Source: DASQDN01 sp035630195 (lineage in GTDB: Bacteria; Acidobacteriota; Terriglobia; Bryobacterales; Bryobacteraceae). Taken from it: DNA of 15,746 nucleotides. The notes under the pieces were generated by a model. That model saw only the letters and a list, made by a program, of their open reading frames with translations. It searched no databases and was not told where the DNA came from. The translations under genes were made by a program, and so were the position numbers. Shown piece by piece: positions 1 through 8,282 of this stretch (within the stretch, counting starts at the first letter, position 1; each line of letters starts with the position of its first letter). The stretch covers positions 1-15,746 of the forward strand of contig DASQLD010000076.1 in assembly GCA_035630195.1 (NCBI GenBank), given 5' to 3'.

Positions 1-1645
1 TGAGGTCCTCAAAGCGCGTTCGCAATGTCACGGGCGAGACAAGGAGTTTCTGGAAGTCGCGCTTGGCCGAGTAGCCGGTCAGGTAGTTAAAAAGGTCGGT
101 CGCGTCAGCGGCAATCTGCTCATTGGCCGTGAACATTCCGATGTCAGTATAGACATGCGCCGTAATGGCGTTGTAGTTGCCCGTCGAGAGATGCACGTAG
201 CGCCGGATCGTATCGGCTTCCCGGCGTACCACCATACACACCTTGCAATGAATTTTCAGTCCTACCAGACCGTATACGACGTGAACGCCTTCTCGTTCCA
301 GGGCCCGGGCCCATTCAATGTTGCTTTCCTCGTCGAACCGAGCTTTCAGTTCCACAAGGACGGCGACCTGTTTACCTTCCTCCATCGCTTCCAGTAACGC
401 TTCGACGATGGGAGAGTTGCGGCCAACACGATAGAGCGTCATCTTGATGGCAAGGACGTCGGGATCGTGAGCCGCCTTGCGGAGAAAATCGACGACCGGC
501 TGAAAAGACTCGAAAGGATGGTGTAAGAGAACGTCCTGGCGGCGTATAGACGCGAATATGTCCTCGTCATCGGCGTTCTGGAAAGCCGGGGGCTGCGCGG
601 GAACGAAGGACGGATACTTCATCGCTGGCCGATCAATACTGGCCAGATCGCTGAAACGACTCAGGGAAAGGGGGCCCTTGATTCGATAGAGTTCGCTCGG
701 ACTTAGCTCGAGGTTCGACATCAGAATGTCCAGCATGGAGCCCGGCATGTCTGCCGTTACCTCGAGCCGGACAACATCCCCGAAGCGACGCTGCCGAACA
801 CCCGCTTCAATCGTCTCGAGGAGATCTTCGGCCTCCAACTCCTTGATCGCCACCTCTGCATCCCGTGTGACGTGGAAGGGATGCGCTTCCACTACGCGCA
901 TTCCGGGAAACAGCGCGTTAAGGTTCGCGACGATCAGTTGCTCCAGCCAGACGAAGTGAAGATGCTTGCGCAGGCGCCGCTTTGCCGACTGCTTAGGGTG
1001 TCGATCCAGCGGTACAAACTGCGGCAGTGTACTCGGGACTTTGATGCGCGCAAAACGATCCTGTCCCTCGCTATCGCGTATGAGGACCGCCAGATTCAGA
1101 CTACGATTGGAAATATGTGGAAAGGGTCGTCCAGGATCGAACGCCAGCGGCGTTAACACCGGGAAGATTGTGTCATGAAAATACGCATCGGCTGTCCGGC
1201 GCTGCTTATCGTCGAGTTGCGAGTAATCGAGCACATCGACGCCTTCCTCGCTCAGCTCGGTGGCCAGTTCGCGCCAGCAGCGATGCGCCTCGACAAGCAG
1301 CTTCTTCACCTCACGACGAATGGCCACTAATTGCGCTGACGGACTCAATCCGTCCGGCCCCGACTCAACCAGACCGGAATCAACCTGCGCGATCAAGCCG
1401 GCCACACGAACCATAAAAAATTCGTCGAGGTTAGATCCCACAATCGAGAGGAACCGTACCCGCTCCAGAAGTGGGTTCGTTTTGTTATGCGCTTCCTCGA
1501 GAACGCGATATTGAAAAGAGAGCAGTCCGAGCTCGCGGTTGAGAAACAGTAACGGATCGGCAGGTCGGGGCAGCTCGGCCACTACAGCGAGAGCAGTTAC
1601 GGGTTTTTCGGCGCTCGCCTTGGGTCGGCGCTTGGACATTCGCAT
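1..1645 (-). CDS. ppk1: Polyphosphate kinase 1, partial (C-terminus outside window)
   Basis: PPK1 reversibly moves the gamma-phosphate of ATP onto polyphosphate chains, usually at the membrane face of the cytoplasm. I translated the minus strand from 1645 to the left edge and found about 548 uninterrupted residues of the usual ~700. The N domain shows NRELGLLSFQYRVLEEA near residue 33 and SNLDEFFMVRVAGL further on. The catalytic region shows HHPFESFQPVVDFLR, LYRVGRNSPIVEAL and ELKARFDEESNIEWA. The two active-site histidines are visible: H466 in LKIHCKV and H485 in YVHLSTGNYN. They lie 19 residues apart, as do His435 and His454 of the E. coli enzyme. Two ATGs are possible, at 1645 (MRMSKRR) and 1639 (MSKRR); neither has a strong Shine-Dalgarno. 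It is the last visible gene of the DUF1015-pseudouridine synthase-ppk cluster, 58 bp after the preceding stop. The family assignment is very secure; only the start and missing end are open. Confidence 0.96.
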   Translation of the reverse strand, partial: MRMSKRRPKASAEKPVTALAVVAELPRPADPLLFLNRELGLLSFQYRVLEEAHNKTNPLLERVRFLSIVGSNLDEFFMVRVAGLIAQVDSGLVESGPDGLSPSAQLVAIRREVKKLLVEAHRCWRELATELSEEGVDVLDYSQLDDKQRRTADAYFHDTIFPVLTPLAFDPGRPFPHISNRSLNLAVLIRDSEGQDRFARIKVPSTLPQFVPLDRHPKQSAKRRLRKHLHFVWLEQLIVANLNALFPGMRVVEAHPFHVTRDAEVAIKELEAEDLLETIEAGVRQRRFGDVVRLEVTADMPGSMLDILMSNLELSPSELYRIKGPLSLSRFSDLASIDRPAMKYPSFVPAQPPAFQNADDEDIFASIRRQDVLLHHPFESFQPVVDFLRKAAHDPDVLAIKMTLYRVGRNSPIVEALLEAMEEGKQVAVLVELKARFDEESNIEWARALEREGVHVVYGLVGLKIHCKVCMVVRREADTIRRYVHLSTGNYNAITAHVYTDIGMFTANEQIAADATDLFNYLTGYSAKRDFQKLLVSPVTLRTRFEDL

Positions 1646-1703
1646 CGCTACTTCTAGTAGAGTACCGCGAACCCAACATTTTCAAGGGTTTGGGTCTTGA
1701 TAC

Positions 1704-2426
1704 CTACTTTTGAACCTGCTGGACACCGAGCGCTTTTAACTCGCTCGGGGTCATGGGCCGGTGACTCCCGATCGGCAAGTCGCCGATTACAACCGTCCCG
1801 ATCGCTGTCCGTACGAGTTTGCGGACCCGGCTGCCGATCGCTTCGATCATTCGTCGGACCTGACGATTCCGGCCTTCGGTAATCGTGATCTCAAGAAACG
1901 TGGAACTGGAGGAATCTCGGAGTCGTTTGATAACGGCGGGGCGCGTGGGCCCGTCACTGAGACTTACGCCATTGCGTAATTGCTCGATTGCGTCCTCGCT
2001 TAATATCGAGGCGGTCTTCACCGTATAAGTCTTTGGGATCTTTTGTTCCGGGTCCGTGATGCGGTCGGCGAAATCATTGTCGTTTGTCAGAATCAGTAGA
2101 CCGCTGGTGTCCTGGTCCAATCGACCTACAGGCGCTACCCATTGCCCCGCATCCTTGATCAGGTCGTAGACGGTCGGCCGGCCGTCGGGATCGCGATAGG
2201 TCGTGATGTAGCCCTTGGGTTTGTAGAGCAGGATATAAACCCTTTCCTGCTCCGTGACAAGCACCCCATCGAGCGCCACGCGATCGGAATCGCTGTCCAC
2301 CCATTGATCCGGTGTCCGGACGACTTTACCGTTCACCGTGACGCGACCCGCGCCGATCCATTTCCGCGCATCGGTCCGCGATCCCATTCCGGATCGCGAC
2401 AAGATTCTGTCCAGAGTTTTCTTCAA
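1704..2426 (-). CDS. RsuA/RluB-family rRNA pseudouridine synthase
   Basis: The enzyme converts a specific uridine of 16S or 23S rRNA to pseudouridine. Residues 3-60 form an S4 RNA-binding domain (LDRILSRSGMGSRTDARKWI, then GRVTVNGKVV). The catalytic domain follows with YKPKGYITTYRDPDGRPTVYD and the family motif GRLDQDTSGLLILTND, in which D104 is the catalytic aspartate. The C-terminal TEGRNRQVRRMIEAIG element is also intact. At 240 residues it is a normal compact RsuA/RluB/RluE type without long tails. The start is a TTG codon at 2426, 11 bp after the stop of the DUF1015 gene, so translation is probably coupled to it. Sequence alone does not say which rRNA position is modified; the S4 domain and motif spelling favour RluB/RsuA over RluE, which lacks S4. 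Confidence 0.93.
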   Translation of the reverse strand: MKKTLDRILSRSGMGSRTDARKWIGAGRVTVNGKVVRTPDQWVDSDSDRVALDGVLVTEQERVYILLYKPKGYITTYRDPDGRPTVYDLIKDAGQWVAPVGRLDQDTSGLLILTNDNDFADRITDPEQKIPKTYTVKTASILSEDAIEQLRNGVSLSDGPTRPAVIKRLRDSSSSTFLEITITEGRNRQVRRMIEAIGSRVRKLVRTAIGTVVIGDLPIGSHRPMTPSELKALGVQQVQK

Positions 2427-2437
2427 AGCGGCGAGCT

Positions 2438-3685
2438 TCAGCGCTCCAGCTTATAGATGGTCAAACCAGTTAGGAGCTTCGGATAAAAATCCGTCGACTT
2501 CTGTGGCATACAACCGCCCGCAAATGATGTCTCCGCTACTTGTTCCACCGTAGTCGCTTCAAGCAGAAACGCAACTTGCGCCTGACCGCTCGTAACCATG
2601 TCGGCAGCGGCCTCGAGCCCGCGCACGTACTGAATGTAGTGCTCATCGCGCACCGCTTCGGGCGTTATATCCAGTAAACCTTCCAAGATATCTTCGTGCA
2701 GAACGCGAACGTCGAGGCCGTTATTGCGATCTCGTTCCAGCAGGAATACACCCTCTTCTCCTTTGACCACCATGCCAATCCGGATACTGCTTGGAGCAGG
2801 CTGTTCGAAAGCCTGCTTCAAGGAGGCAACAGAATCATAGCGGTCGATCTTGAACGAGCCCGCGGCCTTCTTCAGGAATGCTTGGAGGTTAAAGTCGCTC
2901 AAGCCCTTCAGGACGCGATGTGTGGCAAGAATGCGCAATCCCCGCGAGTGCATGTTGACGAACGTCATCATCACCCTTTCGGCGTCCTTCGAGTCAGGAT
3001 TGTCCTTGCGATAAGCCAAGGCTGTTTCATAGCGATGATGCCCATCTGCGATGATCAGCTTCTTGTCCGCCATCTCGCGCGTAACAGCCGCAATCACATC
3101 CTGATCGGAGATCTTGTACAGGGTATGCAGAACGCCGTACTCGTCGGTAATGGTTGCGGTCGGCTCGGCTGGTAGCGCGCCTTCGATCAACGCGTCGACA
3201 CGGCCCTCAGGGTCGGGATAGATCATGAAGATCTGGCCGAAATGCGCCTTCGTGTGTTCCAATACCTGCCGCCGATCCTTCTTCGGACCTGACAGCGTCT
3301 GTTCGTGGCGATGGACGACGCATCCCTCGTAATCCTCGACCGCTCCCAGCGCGATAAATCCTTTTCGGCTTAACGTCTCGCCCGAATCGGGAACCTGAAA
3401 TTCCTGAGAGTAAGCATAGATACTCGGCTCGGCCTCTTTTTGGAGTATGCCGCTCGCGATCCAATCACTGAAATATTTCGACGCTCGCGTATATACGTTG
3501 TTCGCCTCAGTATCGTCATCGCGCCGCGGACCTAGGATGACACGGACAAGATTATACGGGCTCCGCGCGAGATAGTCCTCCTGCATCTTCGGGCTGATCT
3601 TGTCATACGGCTGAGTGACAAGGTCGTGAAGCTCGCCTGCTTTTGGACTGTAACGGTAGGGCAGAAAGGATGTGATTTGCGCCAT
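2438..3685 (-). CDS. DUF1015 family protein
   Basis: A 415-residue cytoplasmic protein beginning MAQITSFLPYRYSPKAGELH, typical of DUF1015. Family landmarks are TQPYDKIS near residue 25, SPYNLVRVILG, the charged motif ADGHHRYETALAYR, and a C-terminal segment ending FYPKLLTGLTIYKLER. The GHHRYETA stretch resembles the GxHR-type nucleotide-binding motif of the ParB/sulfiredoxin fold, so a nucleotide-dependent role is plausible. I have an uncertain recollection that a thermophile homologue was reported as a free-serine kinase; I do not assert that here. The open frame extends upstream to 3811, but the extra 42 residues are low-complexity and unlike the family, so I chose the ATG at 3685. No strong Shine-Dalgarno precedes it. 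It is the first gene of the minus-strand cluster with the pseudouridine synthase (11 bp gap) and ppk, divergent from the large secreted-protein gene. Confidence 0.88.
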   Translation of the reverse strand: MAQITSFLPYRYSPKAGELHDLVTQPYDKISPKMQEDYLARSPYNLVRVILGPRRDDDTEANNVYTRASKYFSDWIASGILQKEAEPSIYAYSQEFQVPDSGETLSRKGFIALGAVEDYEGCVVHRHEQTLSGPKKDRRQVLEHTKAHFGQIFMIYPDPEGRVDALIEGALPAEPTATITDEYGVLHTLYKISDQDVIAAVTREMADKKLIIADGHHRYETALAYRKDNPDSKDAERVMMTFVNMHSRGLRILATHRVLKGLSDFNLQAFLKKAAGSFKIDRYDSVASLKQAFEQPAPSSIRIGMVVKGEEGVFLLERDRNNGLDVRVLHEDILEGLLDITPEAVRDEHYIQYVRGLEAAADMVTSGQAQVAFLLEATTVEQVAETSFAGGCMPQKSTDFYPKLLTGLTIYKLER

Positions 3686-3822
3686 GTGGATATTGGATCT
3701 ACAGCATATCAAGCAGTACGCGCCGGAACGACTTAAGGAAATTCGTTGATATTCATAAGAGAATTTGCTACCGGTTCCACCACTACTGCGTTTAGTCTCC
3801 CTAAATTTCAAGAAATGAGTAA
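3686..3822. promoter_or_regulatory. Divergent intergenic region
   Basis: This AT-richer stretch separates the DUF1015 start (minus) from the large secreted-protein gene (plus) and must hold the promoters of both if each has its own. I see no near-consensus sigma-70 pair on either strand and no clear operator. A purine-rich AAGGAAG at 3821-3827 could be the ribosome site of the plus-strand gene. Confidence 0.4.
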
Positions 3823-4185
3823 GGAAGAATTGAACGCGACTATTCGTCTATCAAGTCACGCCGTCGGTCACTTTTCGGCGTCCTGAGATCGTACTCTGCC
3901 GCGAGATCAGCAGTGGCTGTAGCGACCGTGCTCGTCCTCAGCGTTTCGGCAGTTGGCGCGCCGAGCGAAACGCTCTACAACGGGATCGTCCTGCAGCAGC
4001 CGACGGAACATCCTGTCGAGAATCCCAATATTTCCTATCGAGACTCTACCTGCCGACCCGGTTAAGCCCTATTACATGACAACCGGTTTGCCCAATCCCA
4101 TCAAGATCGATGTGGGCCGGCAATTATTCGTGGACGATTTCCTGATAGCTAATACGAGCAAGCTTACCCGCACGCCACATAACCC
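3823..4185 (+). pseudogene. 5' part of the large secreted protein, split by frameshifts
   Basis: This stretch codes for the missing N-terminus of the gene that continues at 4186, but in two frames. The first frame (3823-4065, TAA at 4063) reads SRRRSLFGVLRSYSAARSA, then a hydrophobic AVAVATVLVLSVSAVGA, then PSETLYNGIVLQQPTEHPVENPN. That is a signal peptide, possibly Tat-type because of the arginine cluster, followed by the LYNGIVL motif of this protein group. The next frame (open 3923-4309) carries DPVKPYYMTTGLPNPIKIDVGRQLFVDDFLIANTSKLTRTPHNP. The main frame at 4186 then resumes with VDHPGNPVF. The switch near 4033-4043 looks like one extra base, and that near 4183-4185 like one lost C in a CCC run, so the two cancel. 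There is no good in-frame ATG; ATT 3829, CTG 3883 and GTG 3913 are possible starts, and an ATG at 3815 in another frame would need a third shift. Sequencing error and genuine decay are both possible. Confidence 0.7.
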
Positions 4186-7100
4186 GTGGATCATCCCGGA
4201 AACCCGGTATTTGAAGCGCTTCCGTCGCCAAGCTGGGAAGCAAGCGGAAGCGAAGATAAGCCGTTCGGAGCACCTTACAACGACGGCGTCTGGTGGGATC
4301 CTTCCGTGAATCTTTGGAAGATGTGGTACATGGGCGGCTATGGGGCTCAGACCGGTTATGCGACCTCTCCCGACGGAATTACGTGGACGCGCTATCCGAG
4401 TAATCCTCTAACCATCAACGAAACGCAGCGGGATGCCGGCATGGTGTGGCTCGATTTGAGACCGGGAGTTCCGATATGGGAACGCTACAAAATGAGCCGG
4501 TATCGCGCCGGCCTTGAGATCCGTACGTCTCCCGATGGCACGAACTGGACACCGCCGATCCTTACTTATAGTTCCAACACGCAATTAGGGGGAGATCACA
4601 CCACATTTGCGCTCAATCCTTTCCGCAATAAGTGGATATATCTTCTTCGCGCTCAGGAATCGAAATATTCCTACTCGCGCTACAAGCGCTACGCCGAAGG
4701 CGATAGCTTCACCGCCAACAATTGGGCCAAGTTCAGCAAACAGCCGCATTGGTTGAGAGCGGACAACCTCGACAAACAGCTTTGGGACGAAGGGCTCGAT
4801 GTCGAGGAGAACGCCAAGACTCCGGACCTTTATGACTTCGAGATGGCGCCATATGAGAGCCTGATGCTCGGATTCTTCTGCATCCAGGCCTATGAAGCCG
4901 AGCACGATTTTGATTTCGACCCGCCGCAGCAGGTTGCGCCGTACCGTCCGAAACATAACTACCTGACACTCGGCTACTCGCGCGATGGCTTCCACTTCGA
5001 GCGTCCCGATCGTCACGTATGGCTTGGACCGGCTGACGATCCGAACCCGAACGACGGTCAGAAAAACACACCGTGGAACTGGGGCAACGTTCAGGTTGTC
5101 GGGGGTTTGCTGGGTGTCGTCGGTGACGAGCTCTACATCTACTACACAGCCCGAGGCGGTTGGGGAAATCCCGACGGCTTCTTTACTTCTCCTTTCTGGG
5201 ACGGCACTCACACCCGCATGGGTCTCGCCAAGATGCGCCGCGATGGCTTCGTTTCGCACGATGCCGGAGAGGCCGAGGGCACGCTTACCACACGAAACGT
5301 GCAGTTCAGTAGCAATCCCGGGCACTTCTTCGTGAATGCGGATGTAGCTCCCGGCGGATCGATTAAGGTGGAAGTTCTCAATTCCAGCGGTGTTCCTGTC
5401 ACTGGTTTCACCAAGTCCCATTCATCATCCGCCACGGGTACAGGCGCGGGAAGCACGAAGCAGTCGATTACGTGGTCCGGCGGAAGCATTGGATCCCTTG
5501 CGAATACCACCGTTAAATTCAAGTTCTACCTCACCAATGCGAAGCTCTACTCGTTCTGGGTCAGCAATAGCGCCGATGGACGCAGCAACGGCTACGTTGC
5601 GCAGGGTGGCCCAGGATTGCCTCCGAACAAAGACGACGGCGGCGCTCCGATCGGAACGGCCGAAGTGGAAGTCCGCGGCAATGGCAAGGTGATCGCCGAT
5701 GGCGATTCAACGGTGGAGGCATCGAACCACACTGACTTCGGCTCAGTGGTCGCGGGCGGCGCGGCGGTTACCAGAACGTTCACGGTTCACAATACCGGCA
5801 ACGGCATTCTCAGCACCACCGGTGTAAACATTCCAGAAGGCTACCACCTCATCGAGGGGCTAAACGCATCCATTCCCGCGGGCGGAAACGACAGCTTCAC
5901 TGTCGAACTGCCGACAACCAGCGCAGGAGTATTCACCGGTGACATCGGATTCGGCACGAACGATGCCGACGAGACCACATACAGCTTTAAAGTACGCGGA
6001 ACCGTAGTCGGGCCGGAGCTCAGTGTTATGGGCAGCGGCCTAGATATCACTGACGGCGATATCACGCCCTACATGTCCGACCAGACTCTCTTCGGCACGA
6101 TCGTCCAAGGTGGTCCATCAGTGACGCGCACGTATACAGTGACCAACACCGGAACCACAACACTGACCCTAGGCAGCGTGAGCTTACCCTCCGGATTCGT
6201 CTCCGGCGGCGACGCATTGACATCGAGCCTGGCTCCCGGCGCATCGGACACTTTCAACGTGACGCTGCCCACTTCAACCCAGGGCACATTCGACGGTGAC
6301 ATCGCCTTCACGACGAATGACGCCAACGAAGAGGCGTTCAACTTTAGAATTCGCGGTCGAATCGGACCTGCCGGACCGGAAGTGATGGTCATCGGCAAGA
6401 GCAAAGACATCGTGAATGGAGATAACACACCCAGCGCTACAGATCACACTGACTTTGGCTCACAGAAGCAAGGCGCTAGTCCGGCGATCGAGCGCAGGTT
6501 CGTCGTGACAAATCACGGAACGTCCAACCTCACGATTAGCGACCTGCGCGTGCCCACGGGCTTCAAGACATCCCCGCTGGTTCCGGTTCTGATCCCATCG
6601 CAATCGCATGCGTTCACGGTGCAGCTCATTCCGGACTCCGCACCTGGAACGTACTCGGGACAAATCACATTCAACACGAACGATCCGGACGAAAGCGTAT
6701 TCCGCTTCTCCATCACAGGCAAGATTCTGTCCACCGGCGACACACCCGCCGTAGAACTCAGCGGCAATTCCGTAGTGATTGCGAACGGCGACACAACTCC
6801 GGCTGCGAACGATCACACGGACTTCGGAGCCAGCGCAACAGCAGTCACACGCACGTTTATGGTCTTAAACCGTGGAACAACGGCTCTGACAACCAGCGCG
6901 CTTGCCGTTTCCGGTGGATTTGTGGTCACAAAAAATCTGTCTGCCAGCATCGCAGCAGGAGAATCGGACACGTTCACTGTTCAGATGCCCACAACGAAGA
7001 CCGGATCTCACAGCGGCGTCGTTACGTTCCTGACGAACGGCGAGAAAGAGGTTCCCGTCAGCTTCAACATCTGTGGCGAGATCACAGGCGCCGACCCGGA

Positions 7101-8196
7101 GATTTCCGTCACCAGCAATGGTTCGGAAATCGTGGACAATAGCATCGCACCGACGGATTTCGGGTCAGTCGCCGAGGGCTCCGCGTCCGTGAAGCGCACA
7201 TTCACGGTGACCAATCACGGTAAGAGTGTCCTGACACTTGGGGGCATCACTCTTCCTGCAGGCTTCCTCCCGGGCGCCGATAGCTTGGCGTCGAGCTTAG
7301 CGCCTGCTACATCGGACACGTTCGACGTCGTTCTGCCGACCACCAAGCTGGGAAGGTTCAGCGGGCAAGTCAGCTTCACTACAAATGACCCGAATGAGAA
7401 TCCATTCAACTTCGGCATCACTGGCGTGGTCACATCGAAGGGCGATCCCACGATCACCATCTCCGTACCGGATGCCGATGCGTCCGAGTCGGGCAACCCG
7501 TCCATCAACAAAGGCGTGATCCGCTTCAGCCGCTCGAGCGCAAGCAGCAGCCCGCTGACGGTCAACTTCAGCCGGATCGGCACAGCAATCTATGGGGCCA
7601 CCGGCGACTATTTGCTGAAAGATTCTACTGGCGCGACACTCACGACCAAAGTGGTGATTCCAGTTAACAAATCCTTTGCAGATGTTCTCGTTGAACCTAT
7701 TGATAACCAGGCAATCGAGTCTGAGGAGACCATGGGGCTGAACGTCATCGCCGGAGCGGGATACACTGTCGGTCCGCCTAACAGCGGTTCCGTCACGATC
7801 GATGACAACGAACCGGTAGTGAGCATCACGCAGACGGACCCAGACGCAAACGAAACAGCGGTTAATCCAGGAACGGTACGGATCAACCTGACAGAAGCGC
7901 CGACAGCGACTCCGCTTTCTGTGCGATTCACCCTCTCGGGCAGCTCGGCCGTACATCCAAGCGACTACACGATGGTCGTGATGAACGAAGATGGATTGGA
8001 GGGTGCGCTACTTGGAGGTTCGCCGATCATCATTCCGGTGGGCCGTAAGCATCTGGATATCAAAATTAAGCCAGTCGAGGATACAACTAGAGAAGGCCTC
8101 GAGGCTGTGAAAATCACACTCATGCCGAGTTCGGGCAGTAGCTACAAGCTGGGGTCTGACACGATCGCAACCATAACAATCACAAGTAACGAGTAG
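4186..8196 (+). CDS. Large secreted glycosyl-hydrolase-like protein with ASH repeats and Calx-beta domains
   Basis: This 1336-residue frame is the bulk of a multidomain exported protein; the GTG at 4186 is only where the frame opens, and the true N-terminus lies upstream (see 3823-4185). Residues 1-360 form a beta-propeller of the GH32/GH43-like kind: GAPYNDGVWWDPSVNLWKMW, YATSPDGITW and LTLGYSRDGFHFERPDRHVW are blade motifs. A beta-sandwich follows to about residue 485, ending LYSFWVSNSADGRSNGY. Residues 493-1088 hold five repeats of the ASH/choice-of-anchor-D type (about 115-125 residues each). Residues 1089-1209 and 1210-1336 are two Calx-beta domains (ITISVPDADASESG; VTIDDNEPVVSIT), a calcium-binding fold. 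No C-terminal anchor, PEP-CTERM or LPXTG signal is present. Substrate is unknown and I could not identify catalytic acids with certainty, so enzymatic activity is inferred. The gene stands alone between a divergent gene and a terminator. Confidence 0.85.
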   Translation: MDHPGNPVFEALPSPSWEASGSEDKPFGAPYNDGVWWDPSVNLWKMWYMGGYGAQTGYATSPDGITWTRYPSNPLTINETQRDAGMVWLDLRPGVPIWERYKMSRYRAGLEIRTSPDGTNWTPPILTYSSNTQLGGDHTTFALNPFRNKWIYLLRAQESKYSYSRYKRYAEGDSFTANNWAKFSKQPHWLRADNLDKQLWDEGLDVEENAKTPDLYDFEMAPYESLMLGFFCIQAYEAEHDFDFDPPQQVAPYRPKHNYLTLGYSRDGFHFERPDRHVWLGPADDPNPNDGQKNTPWNWGNVQVVGGLLGVVGDELYIYYTARGGWGNPDGFFTSPFWDGTHTRMGLAKMRRDGFVSHDAGEAEGTLTTRNVQFSSNPGHFFVNADVAPGGSIKVEVLNSSGVPVTGFTKSHSSSATGTGAGSTKQSITWSGGSIGSLANTTVKFKFYLTNAKLYSFWVSNSADGRSNGYVAQGGPGLPPNKDDGGAPIGTAEVEVRGNGKVIADGDSTVEASNHTDFGSVVAGGAAVTRTFTVHNTGNGILSTTGVNIPEGYHLIEGLNASIPAGGNDSFTVELPTTSAGVFTGDIGFGTNDADETTYSFKVRGTVVGPELSVMGSGLDITDGDITPYMSDQTLFGTIVQGGPSVTRTYTVTNTGTTTLTLGSVSLPSGFVSGGDALTSSLAPGASDTFNVTLPTSTQGTFDGDIAFTTNDANEEAFNFRIRGRIGPAGPEVMVIGKSKDIVNGDNTPSATDHTDFGSQKQGASPAIERRFVVTNHGTSNLTISDLRVPTGFKTSPLVPVLIPSQSHAFTVQLIPDSAPGTYSGQITFNTNDPDESVFRFSITGKILSTGDTPAVELSGNSVVIANGDTTPAANDHTDFGASATAVTRTFMVLNRGTTALTTSALAVSGGFVVTKNLSASIAAGESDTFTVQMPTTKTGSHSGVVTFLTNGEKEVPVSFNICGEITGADPEISVTSNGSEIVDNSIAPTDFGSVAEGSASVKRTFTVTNHGKSVLTLGGITLPAGFLPGADSLASSLAPATSDTFDVVLPTTKLGRFSGQVSFTTNDPNENPFNFGITGVVTSKGDPTITISVPDADASESGNPSINKGVIRFSRSSASSSPLTVNFSRIGTAIYGATGDYLLKDSTGATLTTKVVIPVNKSFADVLVEPIDNQAIESEETMGLNVIAGAGYTVGPPNSGSVTIDDNEPVVSITQTDPDANETAVNPGTVRINLTEAPTATPLSVRFTLSGSSAVHPSDYTMVVMNEDGLEGALLGGSPIIIPVGRKHLDIKIKPVEDTTREGLEAVKITLMPSSGSSYKLGSDTIATITITSNE
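5662..7449 (+). repeat. Five ASH/choice-of-anchor-D protein repeats
   Basis: Five consecutive coding repeats start at 5662, 6016, 6379, 6748 and 7099. Each has the same order: a short strand with ...I.(D/N)GD, then (H)TDFGSV..G, RTFTV.N.GT..L, GF......SLAPG.SDTF.V.LPTT, G.FSG.I.F.TND.(N/D)E..F.F.I.G. The fourth copy is shorter around TDFG and has TNGEKEVPVSF where the others have the TNDxxE element. DNA between copies is diverged, so these are old duplications rather than fresh tandem repeats. Confidence 0.8.
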
Positions 8197-8216
8197 ACCT
8201 TTGAGTTTTGCCTATG

Positions 8217-8245
8217 AAGGGCGGCGAGAGCCGTCCTTCTTTTCT
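8217..8245 (+). terminator. Rho-independent terminator of the large secreted-protein gene
   Basis: A 9-bp stem (AAGGGCGGC at 8217-8225 with GCCGTCCTT at 8230-8238, one G-U pair) closes a GAGA tetraloop and is followed by CTTTTCT. It lies 20 bp after the stop at 8196. The convergent RND gene ends at 8283. Confidence 0.8.
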
Positions 8246-8282
8246 ATGAACCCTTCCGAAACGATGGACCTGCAATCCACAA

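Noticed and set aside
155..397. Plus-strand ORFs between 155 and 1514
   Set aside because: All lie opposite the unbroken ppk1 frame and have no independent support.
1665..1695. ACCCAA...TTGGGT inverted repeat between the pseudouridine synthase and ppk1
   Set aside because: Only six base pairs with a 13-base loop and no T-tract; too weak to call a terminator or operator.
3686..3811. N-terminal extension of the DUF1015 frame to 3811
   Set aside because: The extra 42 residues do not resemble the family, which starts at MAQITSFLPY; the extension would consume the divergent promoter region.
4585..5421. 278-codon minus-strand ORF inside the secreted-protein gene
   Set aside because: It is a shadow of a strongly supported plus-strand gene and has no recognisable domain; the same holds for minus-strand ORFs at 7297-7956 and 6460-6816.
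5662..7449. The repeated blocks as a CRISPR array or recent DNA tandem repeat
   Set aside because: The repeats are ~350 bp, protein-coding and diverged at DNA level.
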